The notes under the pieces: generated by a model | Told to the model about the DNA's origin: nothing | The model's database searches: none | Seen by the model: only the letters and a program-made list of their open reading frames with translations | In this document: positions 12,411 through 30,120 of the stretch, in pieces | How positions within the stretch are numbered: position 1 is the first letter of the stretch | Layout: every line of letters starts with the position of its first letter | Assembly (NCBI GenBank): GCA_019321725.1 | Contig: CM033108.1 | Location: 5,712,001 to 5,776,000 of the forward strand | DNA from: Paulownia fortunei | Lineage: Eukaryota > Streptophyta > Magnoliopsida > Lamiales > Paulowniaceae | DNA length: 64,000 bases | Reading direction: 5' to 3' | Position numbers and translations under genes: made by a program

Positions 12411-12513
12411 TTTCACCTATTTTAAATTATATTCCTAAAAAAAGATTTTCATTTGTTATGAAAGTTTACAGTTGCGCAAGTTTTCCACGGTGATAATAAA
12501 ATCTTAATTGTGT

Positions 12514-12556
<43 letters not shown>

Positions 12557-13425
12557 TAAGTTAATAATAATACGTGAAAAAAAGTAGGGATATTAATTTG
12601 GTAAAATCGATTTCAACCAAATTGAAACTTCAATAAATAAAAAATTTGTATATGCCAAAATGTTATTTCAAATGCTGAATCAAATTAATCGATTTGAATC
12701 TTTTTTATTATTTGGTTCAATAATTTGGTTAACCATTTTTAAATAATAAAATAATTAAAACTAAATAACTAAATCATGATTGTATTTCTTATTTATTATT
12801 TTTTTAGTTTTGGAGAGCTAAAAAATAAGTATAAAAATAATTAATAATTATAAAAATATTAAATAAATATATTTAAAAACTATGTCAAAATTATAATTCG
12901 ATATGGTTCGGTAAACAAAAATAAAAAAAATTAAATCCAAATAAATACCAATTTTTTCTAAAAATTAAAATCAATACCAATTTGAATTTTTCAATATGTA
13001 CCGAATTTTCAGTTTCGAATATTCTATCAATTTACCGAACTGTAAACACACCGAAAAAAAGTTACAATGAATAAGAACAAAAAAGATATCACACCTTAGT
13101 AATTTATATTTTAATTATTTTATTTATTTTTTTAAAAAAATCAATTAACCAAATTATAAAAATAAAAAACCAAAAAAGATTCAAATCCAAGTATATCATT
13201 TTGGTATACTAAATTTTTTATTCATTGAAATTTCAGTTTAGTTTAATTCGATTTTATCGAATGAACATTTCTATTCTTTATTAACTTGCTTAAAAATACA
13301 CATTTAAAATTGTTAATTCACCTATTTTAAATTATATTTTAAAAAATATTTTTATTTATCCTGAAAATTTGCAGTCGAGCTAGTTTTTTCACAGTGGAAA
13401 AATATTTTTGATTGTGTTGATGATT
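12411..13425. repeat. Direct repeats of about 107 bp flanking an inner inverted-repeat element
   Basis: The segment 12411-12517 (CACCTATTTTAAATTATAT to TTGTGTTGAT) recurs at 13318-13425 in the same orientation with moderate divergence. Between them, 12595-12665 is matched in reverse complement by about 13195-13270 (shared AAATTGAAA and AAAAAATTT blocks), which makes an inner foldback element of about 680 bp. The picture is a segmental duplication or an insertion with long flanking repeats. Confidence 0.6.
12516..12554. repeat. (AT)n microsatellite
   Basis: About 19 AT units, immediately after the first copy of the direct repeat. Confidence 0.97.
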
Positions 13426-14265
13426 TTTTTTTTACTACTATGGAGCCTGAAAGTGACAAAATAGTGAAGAATATTATTCTCTCAGCCTTTCCAACATTTA
13501 ATGGTTGCTGCTTCATGATTTCCCTCCAAAAATAGCCAGACAACTAACGGCCAAACTGTTATTGCATTCTACTTGCTAACAAGACCAAATTTACAACAAA
13601 ATTCTTGTTGGACCATTTTGAAATATAGAAACTAAAATCGCAACATCCCTAATTTATTGAGACCAAAAGTGTAATTTTTCTATTACATAATTAATTTCAT
13701 TGCCTTAAAAAATTTAAAATATCTTAAATATAATTATCATTTTTCCTCCCAATTGTACAAAGAGTGTTAAGTTGGTATTAAGCTCTTATGATAAATTCAA
13801 TCCCAACTTTTGTTGTCTTGATTTAATTTAAAAATGTACAATTTAATGAAACATTATATCAACTCTCTCTTTCTTTCCCTCCCTCCGCCATCGCCCATCC
13901 CTCATCTTTCTCCATCTCTTCCTTTTATCTCACCATTCTCTATTATTTCATCTCCCTACACCATCACTATATTTTCTCTCTCTTCCTCCGTAACATCACT
14001 CTTGCCTTTTTTATGTATCTAATTATTACATTTATATATCCTGGGTATTTTGGTAAAAACAATATAAGTACAATTGGTCTAGGGGCAAAATAAGTAGTTA
14101 AATATATTTTCTTGTTGACATCATCATTTTTTTATCCAAAATCCTAAAAGTAGGAAATTTTGGTAACGGAGCAAACTTAGATAGGATATTTTTATAATTA
14201 TAAAAATAAGATGGGCTGGCAATTTAGCTATTTCAAATACTAGGTAAGTATAATTTACCTTACAT

Positions 14266-14504
14266 TATTGTTTCCAACATTTGCTCACATATTTTGATAA
14301 TTTCATTATGGGGCATTTCATATCGTACTGTTGATGCATTTGAAACAATAAAAAGAGAGATGCATGAACGAGAAGAAAGCTATGATCATAATTTCAAAAA
14401 ATAAGTAGCAATATGGGTAGACTTTTCTACTACTATCTAGATCATGATTTCTTATGATGGTGTTTATATAGTACTATTTACAAGAGGATAGCCTAATATT
14501 ATAT
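14266..14504. other. Intergenic, nothing recognised
   Basis: AT-rich sequence without a supportable gene or repeat boundary. Confidence 0.4.
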
Positions 14505-15140
14505 GATAAATGTTAAATGGCAATTCACCTCTCAAATTTGATAATTTTAGTATATTACTCCATAACCCTATATTTTAAATACTTTATCCCTTCAACTTAT
14601 ATTTGTTATAGTATTTTGGCCCCTAATGCCAATTTTAATTTTTTATAAAATATTCTTTTTTAATCGCTATCACACATTTTTTCTTTATCTTTCCACGCAA
14701 AAGAGAAAAAAAAATGTGTCATAATATTTTTTTATTATTATCAATAGTGAAAACACGACAAATGACGATACTTTTGCTAACGGTACTGCGATCGTTATTT
14801 ACAGTAAAAGAAGTATCACCATTTGTCATGTTTTTACTATTGACAATAATAAAAAAATATTACAATACATTTTTCTTAACTTTTGCCAGTAAATATGAAG
14901 AAAAAAAATGCGTGGTGGTGGTTGATGAAGATCATTCTAGTAAAAAATTGATATAAAAATGATAATAGGGAATAAATTATTATAATAAATATAAATTGAG
15001 GAACAAAGTGCTTAAAATTTAATTTTAAGAAATAAAGTGTTAAAACCATAACGAGAGAATGTGCTTAAAATTTACTTTTAAGATGTAATATACCAAAATA
15101 ATCAAATTTAAAGGTGAAATGCTATTTAACTTATCATAAA
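14505..15140. mobile_element. Foldback MITE-like element
   Basis: The outer ends are inverted copies (GTTAAATGGCAATTCACCT at left, AGGTGAAATGCTATTTAAC at right). The centre (about 14722-14860) also folds: two arms of about 57 nt are complementary with roughly eight mismatches around a short loop. Almost the whole 0.63 kb is therefore a nested hairpin. The 80-codon open frame at 14714-14956 lies across the hairpin and is not a gene. A clear target duplication was not found. Confidence 0.65.
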
Positions 15141-16672
15141 ATACGCTGGTTTTAACTTGATCTCATTCGTGATATGTTCCATTGTTAGTGAAGATTTTTA
15201 ATAAGCAGACATTTTGTGTTTTGAAATTTTTGAAATTGTTTGTGAACTAATATCTTCAAAAATGACATTCATTGTAAAGGTAGGTTATTTATTCCTCAAC
15301 AATGACCAATTTATTAGTTTGTGTTTTGATACCTAACTACAATTAGTGAAGACATTCAGTTGAATTATTGAACACTTCCGGTTGCCTCATGTTTGAAGAA
15401 TATTTTAATATAACTACACATTGTTTACATATCGATTTTTGGTTAATGCAATTTTATTTTGCAAAAAATATTTTTATCATATTTTTTTTTCTTTAGCACA
15501 TCATAAAGGGTATTGCTTCGGACTTTCGTTATTAAAAAATAAAAGGAAATTATTTTATTTATGGAAGTATTGTGATATTTTTCTACTATATATTTCTTAT
15601 TAACTGAAAAAGGATACAAATTATCCCATGACCTAGAATGATTATTTTATAGGATATATATACATGTATATTATTTAAATGTAACATTATGCTAAATCAA
15701 CCTTTTATGGTTTGTACACATGGCTTTACATGATAGGTTGGACCTTGTCATAGTGACACATTTTTAAGTGTCCTTTTATCTGTTGTTGTGTAAGTTTGAC
15801 TCTCTTTTTTGGACTTTTATCTGTTTGTTATTTTTATGATTCTATTATATTGTATATATTGCTAATAAATATCATCCTTCTTACCTTTCATTGCTTCTTA
15901 TATTTTGTGTTTCACCAAATTATGGTTATCTATTTTCTATTCCAAAAATTATAGCAGACTAATTACTTTATAATATTTTTTTATTTATTTAATATAATTC
16001 ATATAACGCTCAAAATATCATGTTGATACTTGGAAAAATAAAATATATTTTTAAAATTAAAAAATCGATACTACTTAAAAAAACTCGTTCAATATTTTTT
16101 TCTATTTCTTTATTGGATGAGACTTGACTAAGGATTCAAAGTATTGGGACCTTAATATTGTTATTGAATGGCTCCAAAGTATATTTTTTTAAAAATAATA
16201 AATAAAAACATATTTTTAATTTTTAAAATTTAATAATTTTATATATAAAATTTATACTAATTTCAAAGAATTAAAAAGTTGAGAGGTCGGTTGTACCACT
16301 GCCTATCTCCTTATGGCCAAATATAAAAGTCATGAAATATAAAGCCGAAAATATCTAATACCAACACAAAAAAAAATATTATGAAAATAAACCCACATAT
16401 TAAATTTAAGAATTCTTAAAATTCGGTATGGTTTTTTTTATAACACAATAATATATGATTTTACTTGTAACACACCAATGATGTACTTGTTTTCCTCTCA
16501 TCTACGAATTAAAGTTGGGTAAACGTCACCGTTTGCTACTTAGAAAATGGCAAAATTGGAAAAAAATATTTTGTAATAAAAAAGTAATACTTTAATACTA
16601 AGAAAAATATATACTCTTGAAAAATGAAAATGTAAAAAAAAACGTACAATAGAAAAGTTGACTATCTTCAAC
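15141..16672. other. AT-rich intergenic upstream of the PDIL gene
   Basis: No gene is supportable. At about 16520-16531 there is an ACGTCA core (TGACGT on the minus strand), a bZIP-type site that could be relevant for an ER stress gene. This is suggestive only. Confidence 0.4.
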
Positions 16673-16680
16673 TATAAATA
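16673..16680 (+). promoter_or_regulatory. TATA box of the PDIL gene
   Basis: TATAAATA lies 125 bp upstream of the start codon at 16805. This gives a predicted transcript start near 16705 and a 5' leader of about 100 nt. Confidence 0.7.
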
Positions 16681-16804
16681 TCAAAGTCCAGTGGCAAATA
16701 AACCACTCTTAAACACAGTCTTTGTTCCATTCGCCTGCCTTTTCTCAAACAATCCCCCAACCAAAAGAGAGGAACAAAAATTCTCTGTTTTGAGGACGCC
16801 AAAA

Positions 16805-22124
<5,320 letters not shown>

Positions 22125-24517
22125 AGAATTGCAGCTATTGATGCTTGTGGTATCTGTCTTTAACTTCTAGGAATTGTTTCTTCCTAGGATTTTCCCTGTT
22201 TGGGAAATATGCGAGCTTCCTCCTCCAATTTACCTAAAGTTTGACCGGAAGAGCAGGAGTTATTATTATTGTTTTTACCATTTACCACAAAAAAAAAGGA
22301 ACAAATACTTGTTTCAATATTCGACATACGGAATTTCTTACTCTTACAACTTTCTTTTTGACTAGTGACCGGAAAAGGTGAGAGTTAATGCAGGATTTCA
22401 GTTATTTAAGCAGTCTGTTTTATGTTCTTGTTTAATGTACTATAGAGATGTATGGATAACTTAATTTTAAGTAGTATCATGCATTTATTGGCTAAGCACG
22501 GTCTGTTGGCTTAGTATGTGAATCTACTGTTTTCGGAGTTGTAGCCTGCAGGGACAACTAGAGATACTGGATTATTATTCTCGATTTGCCCATTCTGTTT
22601 GCCGTTTGGCAATCTCTTGCATCAGTAGTGGGGCTGAGGAAGGATTATGGATGACAATTCAAATCCTTCCGGTCAAATATGCTTGAATATATTTTGTTAT
22701 TGGTTTTAGTATTTTGCTGGGAGCTTGACTGGTATTCTTTTGTTTCGGTTGTGTAGTGAGGATGATGAACTCGAAAGCCGATTGAGCAGTACTGTGGTTT
22801 TTGTCAACTTATTTTGGATATTATTGATATAAAAAAGGGGATGAAAAGAGGGTCAAAATGGTTTCTCTTGGTAATCCATTTGGTGTTAAATTGGTTGTGT
22901 GTGATTATTTATTTATTTATTTTTGAATAAAATGGTTACTTAAATTATTATATTAGAATATCATCAATATAGATGAAAATATTTTAATATAGATGCTGTA
23001 AGACCTGCAGAATTTCATGCCAGGGTTTTAATCACAATGAGGCCTTTTGAATGTGCAGTTGATAGAGCCCCAGGGGCATCTTTCTTTCCCTTGATCATGT
23101 CAAAAAATTGGTATTGTTATTAACTAGTAGATAACAACTCCCTTTGTCCTATCAAATGTAATCTAAAGTTCCAATGTATTTAGATTTTCCTGGAGATTAT
23201 ATGCTATGGGTTTGGACAACTTTTTGTTTTTATATTGGTCCCTTTTCCTTCTGTAGTTTGTCACTGAGGTTTCACACTTTTACGAGGATCTTTTTTTAAG
23301 ATTTGAGGTCTTGATATGGGGGTTCTTTTTGTCAGTTGATCCATTAGTTTTAATGGTGCAATAATATTTTTACTTAACATAAAGAAAAATATGGGGTAAC
23401 CAAAAGACGTGGTAGTGACCTCACCGTGGCCAAAACTAATATTTCTCAGTCGCATATTATTAAAGCAAATGATTTCATAGATAAAAAAAATGTGATAATA
23501 TAAAGTGAAAAAATATGATATTAGCATTTATAATATATTCTTATCTCATTTACTCCTGTTTGAGTAAGTGCTTACGTGGATCTATAAGTTATAGGTAAAA
23601 TGAATAAAATACAATGAAATAATAATATCACTATATATGGGTGACATAGAATTTACATATAATATGACATACTGTAATATTATAAAGTAAAGTAAAATTC
23701 TGACATTAACATTATAATATACTGGTTCACATACTTAAGTCAAATGCATCTCTCCCCATTTCAAATTCACCTCTAATCTCCAAAAATATGTGTTTTAGTT
23801 TGACGGGGCTTTCTTTAATGAATAAAAAACAACATAGCACGAGTAAACCAAATGAATATTCAATAGAAAAAAGAGAAAAGAACAAAAGAAAATCATGATC
23901 TAGAGGCCATGCAATTGACAACAAAAATCAGTAATTTTTTTCTCGACGGTGAAGGTGAAAATCGTCCTTTCATATATTTTTCCTATATAAAAAATGAGCT
24001 TATGTAGGGTATATTTGGAAAGCACTCTGTTTCCCTTTTCATTTTTTATTTGATAGTATTTATTGATCAAGAAAGTGAGAAAATAAAATAAGTAGTATAG
24101 AAACTTACCACCGACTCAAATGGTCAACAAATGTTGGCCAAAAAAGTTATGTTAAAACAACATTATAGTAATGGGAGTTTTTGATGTGTGGTTTCCTCAA
24201 TTGCAGTCCACAAAGAGGTCGTCAAAAGGTTGTGGGTAAATATCACTTGCCCACCGGCCCCACACCAGCCCCAACCCCCCCCCCCCAAAAAAAAAAAAAA
24301 AAAACGAAAAAAAATCATTCAAAATCGGAGTGTAATATTTTAAAATATTTTAATTGCCAAAAGCCTTGAATATGATACATTAAATTTGCCAATAAAAGTT
24401 GAAAGCCCCATCAACATAAAATGACAAAATAGTTTAACTTATCTAAATAATTGAAAGAATAACATGTTGATGATAACAGTTTATTAATCATTATTTGATT
24501 TTTAAATAATAAATTTT
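22125..24517. other. 3' UTR of PDIL and gene-free intergenic sequence
   Basis: The first few hundred bases are presumably the PDIL 3' UTR. The rest is AT-rich. Short open frames on both strands have no protein-like features. No RNA gene was seen. Confidence 0.5.
24275..24304. repeat. Poly-C (12) followed by poly-A (18) tract
   Basis: A run of 12 C followed directly by 18 A. It is likely length-variable and prone to sequencing error. Confidence 0.95.
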
Positions 24518-25529
24518 AGGTTAATTTTACTTTATTTCATTCTAATTTTGTTGAATCACTTTATTCTCATCACTTCATGCACTCAATTGTCTCGTTTTAC
24601 CCCATTGTATTCTCATTATATTTATTTTATCCCTTGTCTCACTTGATCTCGTTATATTCTCATTGTCTTACTTTACCTTCCTATAATGTTAATAAATAAT
24701 GTCCTTACCTATTATTTATAGTATAATTATTTTAAAATAATTTAAAATTAATACACTTATATTTATATTCTGATATTTTTTCTACTTAATTAATTAATAT
24801 TTAATATTAAATTCATTTGAAATTTTATTGATTTTAATAACTATTTTTTATTAACATAGTTCAAAATAGTTCAAATAAAATTCTTATATAGTAGGATATT
24901 TTTTATTAGTTAATATATTTTACTTATGAATTTTTCACTTATTATAAATATAAAAACTATATAACATATTTTTTTAAATAATAATTGTTAAATATAAAAA
25001 ATATTATTAATACTTTTTTTATTAATAAAATTATCATAAGTTCATAAAAACTATGTTAAATTCAAAAATTATTTTCATAAATTTTGATAATCCCATTAAT
25101 AATGAGAAATTTATTACGAATATTTTATGTATTTAACGACATATTATTTAAAAATATGCTCTATAATTTTTATATTTATAATGAGTAAGAAATTCATAAG
25201 TAAAGTATAGTAGAAATTTAATATGAACTATAGTAAATTAAAAAATAACTATTAAAATATAAGTACAATATAAATTTAAATAAATTTAATGTTAAGTGTT
25301 AGTTAATCAAATTGAGAAAATTATTAGAACATAAATAGAAATATATCAATATTAAGACATTTTAAAATTATTTTACTAAAAATAATAGGTAAGGGCAATT
25401 TGATTATTTTTTAAGAGATAAAAGAATAAAATGAGACAATAATAGTACAATAAATAAAGTAAAATAATATGAAAATCGAGGGATAAGGTGATACTCAAAA
25501 AGAATAGAGGGGCAAAGTAAAATTAACCC
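24518..25529. mobile_element. Mutator-like MITE with exact 9-bp target duplication
   Basis: It starts AGGTTAATTTTAC and ends GTAAAATTAACCC, so the termini are inverted repeats. The flanking 9-mers ATAAATTTT at 24509-24517 and 25530-25538 are identical. A 9-bp duplication is typical of Mutator-like elements. The 1012-bp interior is AT-rich and encodes no transposase. Subterminal sequences on both sides contain repeated CACTTTAT and CTCATTGTC-like words. Confidence 0.85.
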
Positions 25530-25844
25530 ATAAATTTTTAATTTTTTATATAAAATTGGATGAGATAATCTGATAATGAATTGTAAAAGAAAAAAAAAAT
25601 GGTTCCTATAATCAACCATTAATTATTTAAACTTATTATGAATGCTAATAATTTTTTCATCCACTGATTAATATAATTAATCAAATCGAATAATAATAAT
25701 CTACTAATGTTAACATAAGTTGGTGGGAGGGTGGGGTATTTATTTTGTTTTCATTTTTTTCTCCCTATTTTTTAGATTTAAGGATTAAATTGGTAAAATT
25801 ATGGCTATTTTTCATAAAATTTTACAATAAAAAAAGAATAAATC
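25530..25844. other. Spacer between two related MITEs
   Basis: About 315 bp of AT-rich sequence without features I can name. Confidence 0.4.
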
Positions 25845-27453
25845 TCACTTTACACCTTTTTATTTTTGTTGAATATCACTTTACCCCTTATACTCTGAAT
25901 TATCTCACTTTATTCTTTGTACTTAGGGATGACAAAGGAGTGGGTCCGAAACGGGTTTGGCCAAACTCGATACCCGCCCCAGACATAAAACCCAACGGGT
26001 CCAACCTGTTTGGACCCGCCAACTCATTTTCAAATTTATTAAATTATTTTCTAATCTCAACTACCACCTTACAGTATATTTTTAAAAAAAAAAAGAATAT
26101 AATAAATATGATAAATAAATATAAGTCACCAACATCTATTTACAATTCCAAAATATTAAAAACCATAACAACACATATTAAATAAAATACGGGGCGGGTT
26201 CGCGGCGGATCCAATATGACCCGTTACCCACTCCACACCTAATCGGGTTTAAAAATTCAAAACCCGTTACCCGTCCTAAACCCGTTTATCCAGGTTTGAA
26301 CCCGCCCCAAATAGAGCGGGTTTGTTACGAGGCCAAATTTAAACCCGACCCATTGCCATCCTTATTTGTACTCTTATTGTCTCATTTTATCGCCTTGTAT
26401 TTTAAAACAATTAACCAAATTACACTTTCTTATTATTTATAGTTAAAATACTTTAAAATATTGTAAAATTAATAGATTTATATTTATGTTCTAATATTTT
26501 TTTAATTTAATTAATTAATACTTGTCATTAAATTAATTTAAAAATTTATTATACTTAAATTTTAATAGTTAATTTTTAATTTAACATAGTTCCTATCAAA
26601 TTAATATATAATAGAATATTTTTTATTGCCTAATACAAATTCAAAAAATATATAAAATATTTTTAAATAATATCTTACTAAATACATAAAATATTAGTAA
26701 TAATTTTTTTAGTATTAATAAAATTATTATAAATTCATAGAAACTATGTTAAATTCAAAAATAATCATTATAATCAAGTAATAGTAATAAAATTAATTAG
26801 TAAAATGACTTTAATTTTTTAAAATGGAACATAGTATCTATTAAATTATAATAGTTCGACTATTTATAATTTATTCAATGGTATTAAATTATACCTAAAA
26901 ATAACTTCTTTTTTTATAATTTAACATTATTTTTTTTATAAAATTTTAATAATGCCATTAACAATGAGAAACTTATTACTAATATTTTATGTATTTAACA
27001 AAATATTTTTAAAAAATATGTTATAATTTTTTATATTTATGATAAGTAGAAGATTTATAACTAAAATGTATTAATTAATAAAAAAATTTATACAATATAG
27101 AAACTTAATAGGAACTATATCTATAAAAAATAGCTATTAAACTATAAAAATAATAAAATTTAAATAAAATTTAATATTAAATTTTATTAATTAAATTGAA
27201 AAAATATTAAAATATAAATAAAGTGTATTAATCTTTAAACTTTTTAAATTAATTTTACTATAAATAATTAGCAAGATAATTTAATTAATTTTTTTAGAGT
27301 ACAAGGGGATAAAGTGAGACAATGAGAGTACAAGTAAGTAAAATAAGATACAATAATATACAATAAGAGTATAATACAGTAAAATAAAATAATTAAAAGT
27401 ATAAAAAAATAAAATAATACTTAATAAAAATAAAGGAGGTAAAATAAGCCTTA
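25845..27453. mobile_element. Second, diverged MITE related to 24518-25529
   Basis: The left side (CACTTTACACCTTTTT, TATCACTTTACCCC) and, in reverse complement, the right side (AAGGGGATAAAGTGAGACAA, AGGAGGTAAAATAAG) match each other and the MITE at 24518-25529. The interior shares AT-rich blocks with it, such as the paired words around AATGAGAAA(T/C)TTATTAC. It has been lengthened by a hAT-type insertion (25924-26364). Boundaries are approximate, with AATAAAT-like sequence on both flanks. Confidence 0.65.
25924..26364. mobile_element. hAT-type MITE with perfect 8-bp target duplication
   Basis: The ends are TAGGGATGACAA and TTGCCATCCTTA, an imperfect inverted repeat. The 8-mer TTTGTACT is found exactly on both sides (25916-25923 and 26365-26372). 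An 8-bp duplication plus TAGGGATG-like ends marks the hAT superfamily. The 441-bp element has many GGGTT/AACCC words in both orientations, making it far more GC-rich than its surroundings. No transposase is encoded. It landed inside the older MITE at 25845-27453. Confidence 0.93.
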
Positions 27454-28289
27454 AATAAATTCTGGATAATTAAAGGGCCAAAACCATGCGCTCAATAAAC
27501 AGGACAATCTCATTTTCGTCTTTAGTTTGATAGGGGCAAATCATAATTTACCCCCCCAAAAAATTAAAAGACCAAATAATCATAGGGCAATTTATATCTT
27601 TTGTAACACAAAAGAATAGAAATACAGTTTAATGTTTTCAAAAGCGGATAGAAAATAAATTAAATTGGTCAGAATCAATTTATTTATTTATTTATTTTTT
27701 AAAAAAATTAAACTTGATATTTAAATACATATATATGGTTATTTAGATTTTGAACTTTATTATATATTTTTTAATTATTTTTTAATTTTTTAATTTTATA
27801 TATAATAATTAATTTATTATATTATTATTTTATATTATATTATAAAAAAATATACAATCAAAATTTGAATCAATCTAATCGATTATACCATTCACCAATA
27901 AGAGAAATCACCGACTCAATTATAAAGAGACGTTACATTTGACATTTCAATAAAAAAGTTTGAGGGTCATGAAACTTGTGGTACACTTTATTCAGTGAAA
28001 CCCTCTGTGATTGGAATGTAAGTCGCAGAAATCAAGCCCCCATGCGCTGCAGTCTTTATTGACAAAAGTGTGAAAATATGGATGAAAAAAGCCACAGAAG
28101 AAAAAACAGCAAAAACCTCATCATGCATTGCAGACAATCACAGTACAACGGGTGATGGGGAATCTCGTGTTTCCGCCACACACGCCAAATCAGCGGCCGC
28201 CACTTGGCCCGATTCCTTGCCACCCACTCGTTGATTGGGGCATGTGAAAAACTACAGGCCAATCCTTCACCTCTTTGTATTTATCATCG
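27454..28289. other. Gene-free intergenic
   Basis: AT-rich. A short, more GC-rich patch occurs at about 28020-28300, but the open frames on both strands there show no recognisable protein. Confidence 0.4.
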
Positions 28290-30078
28290 ATCCTTCTTAT
28301 CGTCTTCCTCGTACTTATCTCTAAATTTTTTGGATGGATTGGATATAATAAATTTAAATTTATTAAATAATATTCATATTTTTTATTTAAAATATTTAAT
28401 ACATGTATTATATCTATTATATTATAAATATTTATAAAATTTTGATTAAAATCTAGAAAGCATATAAAAATTACTTAAGAGTATTAATTGAATATTATAT
28501 AAATGAAAAAAAAATTCTTAATAATTTATAAAAATATAAGTTATTTTTAAATAAATATATCTAATTTGCATCATAATTATACAAATACATATAAAATAAT
28601 ATTTGCCTAATTAAAAAAATAAGTACATGCATAATATATAAAAAATATAATATCAAAATAAAGTATATTTTTACTCCTCGAACAGTTGTTTTACATTTGC
28701 ATTTTACCTGTATCATATTTTTTGACGATTTCTCCCTGTAAAATTTATAATATACTTATATATGTTATATTCTGCATGCGAAAAATTCATAAAAAAAAAA
28801 TTATATTTACCGTTTCATATTTAATTAATTAGGACTAATACCTCAAAAAATATTATCTATATTAAATGTTCAACACTAAATAATAAATGTTATATATATA
28901 TATATATATAAAGTCATCGCACTATTGATTTTATAACTAATATAATATTATCTTTATATTTTTATGTGAAAACGCAGCATATTGAATAAGAATTTTCAGC
29001 GCTTTCACTTGGCAGATGAAAGTGCACGTCCCATGTACGTGCCCATTTTCATCCCCTATGCTAAATATATTTCTTTTCACCCACCCACCCCGACCCACCC
29101 CGACCCCACCAAAAATAAAAAAATAATAAAAAAAATAGTTGTCCTCTGCAATTCACAACACCCAATAATCATATTTTCCTCTAGATTTTTATTTATTTAT
29201 TAACAGTTCAACATTATCATAATTATAGCTATATAAACATTAAGATTATTCCGGATTATACTTGCAATTATCCAAAATAATTAATGAGTGAATCAATTAT
29301 TTAAAGAGATATCCGTACTGTATTTAAAATATCTTATTTTTTTAAAAAAATAATATTACCCCTTATATTCAATTTATGGCTCCATCCTGCATTCAACTAT
29401 ATCCATGTTATGGATAAATTGTTCTTTGTCCTAGCTTATTTATTATTTCGTACTGTCCTCATCCTCGTACTCATCTCTCAAAATTTTGGATGGATTGGAT
29501 ATAATAAATTTAAATTTATTAAATAATACTGGTATTTTTTATTTGAAATATTTAATATACATATTATATTTATTATGTATAATATTTGATGAATAATATT
29601 TTATTTTATAAATATTTATACATTTAATTAAATTATAAAGATCATATAAAAACTACTTAAGAATATTAATTGAATATCATATAAATAAAAGAATCTTAAT
29701 AATTTATAAAAATATAAATTATTATTAAATAGATATTTTTAATTTATATTATAATTATAAATTAAATAATATAAAAACATATAAAATATTTTTTGCTTAA
29801 TTTAAAAATAAGTACAAGCATAATATATATATAAAAATAATATCAAAATAAGTAGTATTTTTACTTACTAAATTATTCTTTTACATTCTCAACGTACTCG
29901 AATGTCTAAAAATTCATATATTATCCGTTTTATATTTTTTTGGCCGATTTTCTTCCTGTAATTTTTAGCAAAAAACCATAATATACTTATATATGTTATA
30001 TTCTGCATACCAAAAATTCATAACAAAAAAAAATTATATTTTACGTCCCATAGTTAATTAATTAGGATTAATATTTCG

Positions 30079-30120
<42 letters not shown>

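Larger units (their letters stand above)
12055..13685. mobile_element. Non-autonomous TIR element with nested insertion
   Basis: The left end (GAAAATTATACTTTTTGGT, GTTGCGATTTTAATCC) is matched in inverse orientation at the right end (ACCAAAAGTGTAATTTTTC, AAAATCGCAAC). No transposase is encoded. The interior is split by a second inverted-repeat segment and duplicated flanks (see 12411-13425). The terminal sequence resembles plant Mutator- or hAT-like MITEs, but the exact target duplication is unclear, so the superfamily is left open. Confidence 0.6.
11031..14265. repeat. Inverted-repeat-bounded repeat block
   Basis: The left edge (about 11040-11160: ATTATACTTATC, GAAATAGCTAAA, GTTTGCTTCGTTA) recurs in reverse complement at about 14160-14265 (ATTATACTTACC, GAAATAGCTAAA, GTTTGCTCCGTTA). 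The arms are diverged and about 110 bp long. Between them lie an LTR copy, a nested TIR element and AT microsatellites. It may be an old transposon with insertions, or two opposed copies of one repeat. Confidence 0.5.

Noticed and set aside
12260..12493. 77-codon open frame with an Ile-Tyr run
   Set aside because: It is the translation of a (TA)n microsatellite.
25745..26185. 146-codon open frame
   Set aside because: It spans a MITE, its 8-bp duplication and part of a nested hAT MITE. The composition is that of AT-rich repeat DNA, with no domain.
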